Of a DNA stretch of 8,393 nt, positions 7,241-8,393 are shown one piece after another. The number at the start of each line of letters is the position of its first letter. The first letter of the stretch is position 1. Made by a program: the position numbers and the translations under genes. The notes below the pieces were generated by a model. It saw only the letters and a list, made by a program, of their open reading frames with translations. It had not been told where the DNA came from and searched no databases. Source of the DNA: Hyphomicrobiales bacterium (GTDB lineage: Bacteria; Pseudomonadota; Alphaproteobacteria; Rhizobiales; Aestuariivirgaceae); assembly GCA_020029455.1 (NCBI GenBank), contig JAIBJH010000107.1:1-8393 (forward strand), written 5' to 3'.

Positions 7241-7901
7241 CACAACTCCAGGAAAAAACCCACTGACCTGTCCGCCCTTGCCGATTGCGAATGAGACTCA
7301 CGTCAAACATGGGCTGGCCCCAGTCATCGATCTCCGGTGCGGAAGGTGCGGCTTTCACAAGCCAGCGCGTTTCAGCCGCACTGGCTTGCGGCGCGGCGCC
7401 AAGACGCAAGAGAATGGAGGGAACGGAATTTCGCGCACTCGCCAGAACCAGCCGCCTGCTGGCTGTGAGATCGAGGGCTTTCGGATTGCCCATCACTTCA
7501 ATGATGACGGCGCCCAAGCCCGCACATGCGAGTGCATCGCCTGCGGCACGCAAGGTGTCCTGGAGCCGAGCGGCAGAAAGAAAAACCAACCGTGACGGAT
7601 CCAGACCAAACTCAAAAAAACCCGGCGGGCAAAAGACACCATATTCCCGTGACGCAAATTCCTGGCTGATCCAGAAAACCTGTTTGCCCTTGGCCAGGCG
7701 CGCTACGAGGCCAGCGGCAAAGCTGGTTGCCGCCGTTTCATGACCAGCGCTCGCAAATACTTCATGCAACGCGCCGCGCCGGAGGCCACCTTTCAACGCT
7801 TGATCAACCGGATCATATCCCAAACGCACATAGTTTGCTGTTTCCGGTAATGCCGACTTCGCCAGCCCATCGCGCAAAAGTGAGACTTTTTTGGAAAGCA
7901 T
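7158..7901 (-). CDS. imuA: ImuA, RecA-like mutasome accessory protein
   Basis: A 247-residue protein of the ImuA/SulA-like family encoded with imuB and dnaE2. It is needed for mutagenic translesion synthesis and acts on DNA in the cytoplasm with ImuB. The RecA-like core is seen in GYDPVDQALKGGLRRGALHEVFA (28-50), KQVFWISQEF (73-82), LDPSRLVFLSA (100-110), GAVIIEVMG (130-138) and DLTASRRLVLASARNSVPSILLRLG (144-168). The place of the Walker A loop reads SAGHETAATS (51-60) and lacks the G-K-S/T, so ATP hydrolysis is not expected by the usual mechanism, as in other ImuA proteins. The ATG at 7901 is chosen because it overlaps the stop of the upstream glycosylase by one base (TGATG) and has AAAAGG 7 nt upstream; an in-frame start at 7985 would add 28 residues unlike the family. 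The 3' end lies within imuB in another frame. Confidence 0.93.
   Translation of the reverse strand: MLSKKVSLLRDGLAKSALPETANYVRLGYDPVDQALKGGLRRGALHEVFASAGHETAATSFAAGLVARLAKGKQVFWISQEFASREYGVFCPPGFFEFGLDPSRLVFLSAARLQDTLRAAGDALACAGLGAVIIEVMGNPKALDLTASRRLVLASARNSVPSILLRLGAAPQASAAETRWLVKAAPSAPEIDDWGQPMFDVSLIRNRQGRTGQWVFSWSCDDGRFEEAKAAFGAVVSTPANRQAEAA
7246..7249 (-). promoter_or_regulatory. Shine-Dalgarno sequence of imuB inside imuA
   Basis: GGAG on the minus strand stands 5 nt before the ATG at 7240, 8 nt before the ATG at 7237 and only 2 nt before the GTG at 7243. This disfavours the GTG and leaves the two ATG codons as candidate starts. The site lies within imuA coding sequence. Confidence 0.55.
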
Positions 7902-8393
7902 CACCAGACCTTTTGTGATTGCACGTGTGGGACGATGCGCGTGCCAGACTCCAGGCGCCGCAAGCACCGGGCTGAAAGCGGGCACGATTCACAAGCAACT
8001 TGTGAATGACTGCAGAACTGCTGGCCCAAATGCTTCAAATGCCAATGCAGTTCGAAAAGATCATCTGCCGTCATGCCCGCCGCGGCAAGCATCACCTTGT
8101 CATAGACATATTCGGTTCGCGCCCGTGGCCCCACAATGCCAAAACGCCGAAGAACACGCAGCACATGTGTATCGACCACAAAGACGGGAGCGCGAACATC
8201 ACTGAAGTTCAGCGCAGAGGCCGACGTCTTGCGCTTCACACCAAGATTTTTCTCAAGCGCCCTCAAAGCTTCCGGAATTGGCAACTGGCCAACATTGCTC
8301 AAACTGATCTTGCCGTTTCTTGCCTTGTTATTCTCCCATACGCGCTTTAACCAGTCCGCCTTTTTTTCGGGAAAAGTTACATCTCCGATAAGG
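7901..8393 (-). CDS. Endonuclease III-like HhH-GPD DNA glycosylase with FeS cluster (5' end outside window)
   Basis: The frame is open to the right edge, so the start is outside; 163 residues are visible, counted from the edge. The TTG at 8302 is not a real start, since the upstream codons read as family-like sequence (DVTFPEKKADWLKRVWENN). LGVKRKTSASALNF holds Lys55, matching the catalytic Lys of bifunctional endonuclease III, and VVDTHVLRVLRRFG holds Asp74, the conserved HhH-GPD Asp 19 residues later. Cys127, 134, 137 and 143 form C-x6-C-x2-C-x5-C, the 4Fe-4S loop of the endonuclease III/MutY group. The protein should excise oxidised or otherwise damaged bases and may nick the abasic site by beta-lyase action; its substrate is unknown. 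The hairpin reads NLGVKRKT instead of the usual LPGVGxKT. The stop overlaps the imuA ATG (TGATG), so this gene probably leads or belongs to the mutasome operon. It could instead be a divergent relative that is not a true Nth orthologue. Confidence 0.9.
   Translation of the reverse strand, partial: LIGDVTFPEKKADWLKRVWENNKARNGKISLSNVGQLPIPEALRALEKNLGVKRKTSASALNFSDVRAPVFVVDTHVLRVLRRFGIVGPRARTEYVYDKVMLAAAGMTADDLFELHWHLKHLGQQFCSHSQVACESCPLSARCLRRLESGTRIVPHVQSQKVW
7909..7914 (-). promoter_or_regulatory. Shine-Dalgarno sequence of imuA within the glycosylase gene
   Basis: AAAAGG on the minus strand lies 7 nt before the imuA ATG at 7901, inside the last codons of the glycosylase gene. It supports this start and reinitiation at the TGATG junction. 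Confidence 0.55.

Noticed and set aside
7285..7743. Plus-strand open frame of 152 codons inside imuA
   Set aside because: It is antisense to conserved ImuA blocks and has no recognisable protein features.

Overview
The window looks like chromosomal DNA of an alphaproteobacterium, most likely Hyphomicrobiales (Rhizobiales). The basis is the moderately GC-rich sequence, the ImuA-ImuB-DnaE2 mutasome in its alphaproteobacterial form, and the general look of the DUF72 and endonuclease III-like proteins. Genus cannot be set from the sequence alone. Almost every base is coding. The only intergenic gaps are 31 nt (1564-1594) and 16 nt (2384-2399), and there is no RNA gene, insertion sequence, CRISPR array or integration scar.

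Left part, plus strand (2-1563): the 3' part of a sialidase-like (BNR/Asp-box) protein gene that enters from the left edge, joined by an ATGA overlap to a complete RraA-family gene. Together they look like the end of a carbohydrate or organic-acid catabolic operon.

Right part, minus strand (8393 down to 1595): five tightly packed genes, read right to left. They are an endonuclease III-like HhH-GPD DNA glycosylase (its 5' end lies beyond the right edge), imuA, imuB, dnaE2 (imuC) and a DUF72 (YecE-like) gene. The junctions are TGATG (1-nt overlap), about 83 nt overlap, ATGA (4-nt overlap) and a 16-nt gap holding a Shine-Dalgarno sequence, so the set is very probably one operon with translational coupling. 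ImuA (RecA-like, no Walker A), ImuB (Y-family polymerase fold without the catalytic acidic residues) and DnaE2 (catalytically intact C-family polymerase) form the damage-inducible mutagenic translesion machinery known from Caulobacter and Mycobacterium. The flanking glycosylase and DUF72 gene are the less expected parts. They suggest a unit combining base-excision functions with error-prone synthesis.

The two gene groups converge at 1564-1594, where a small perfect hairpin overlaps the RraA stop codon. The promoter of the minus-strand operon, and any LexA box, must lie beyond the right edge: none is visible between the genes.
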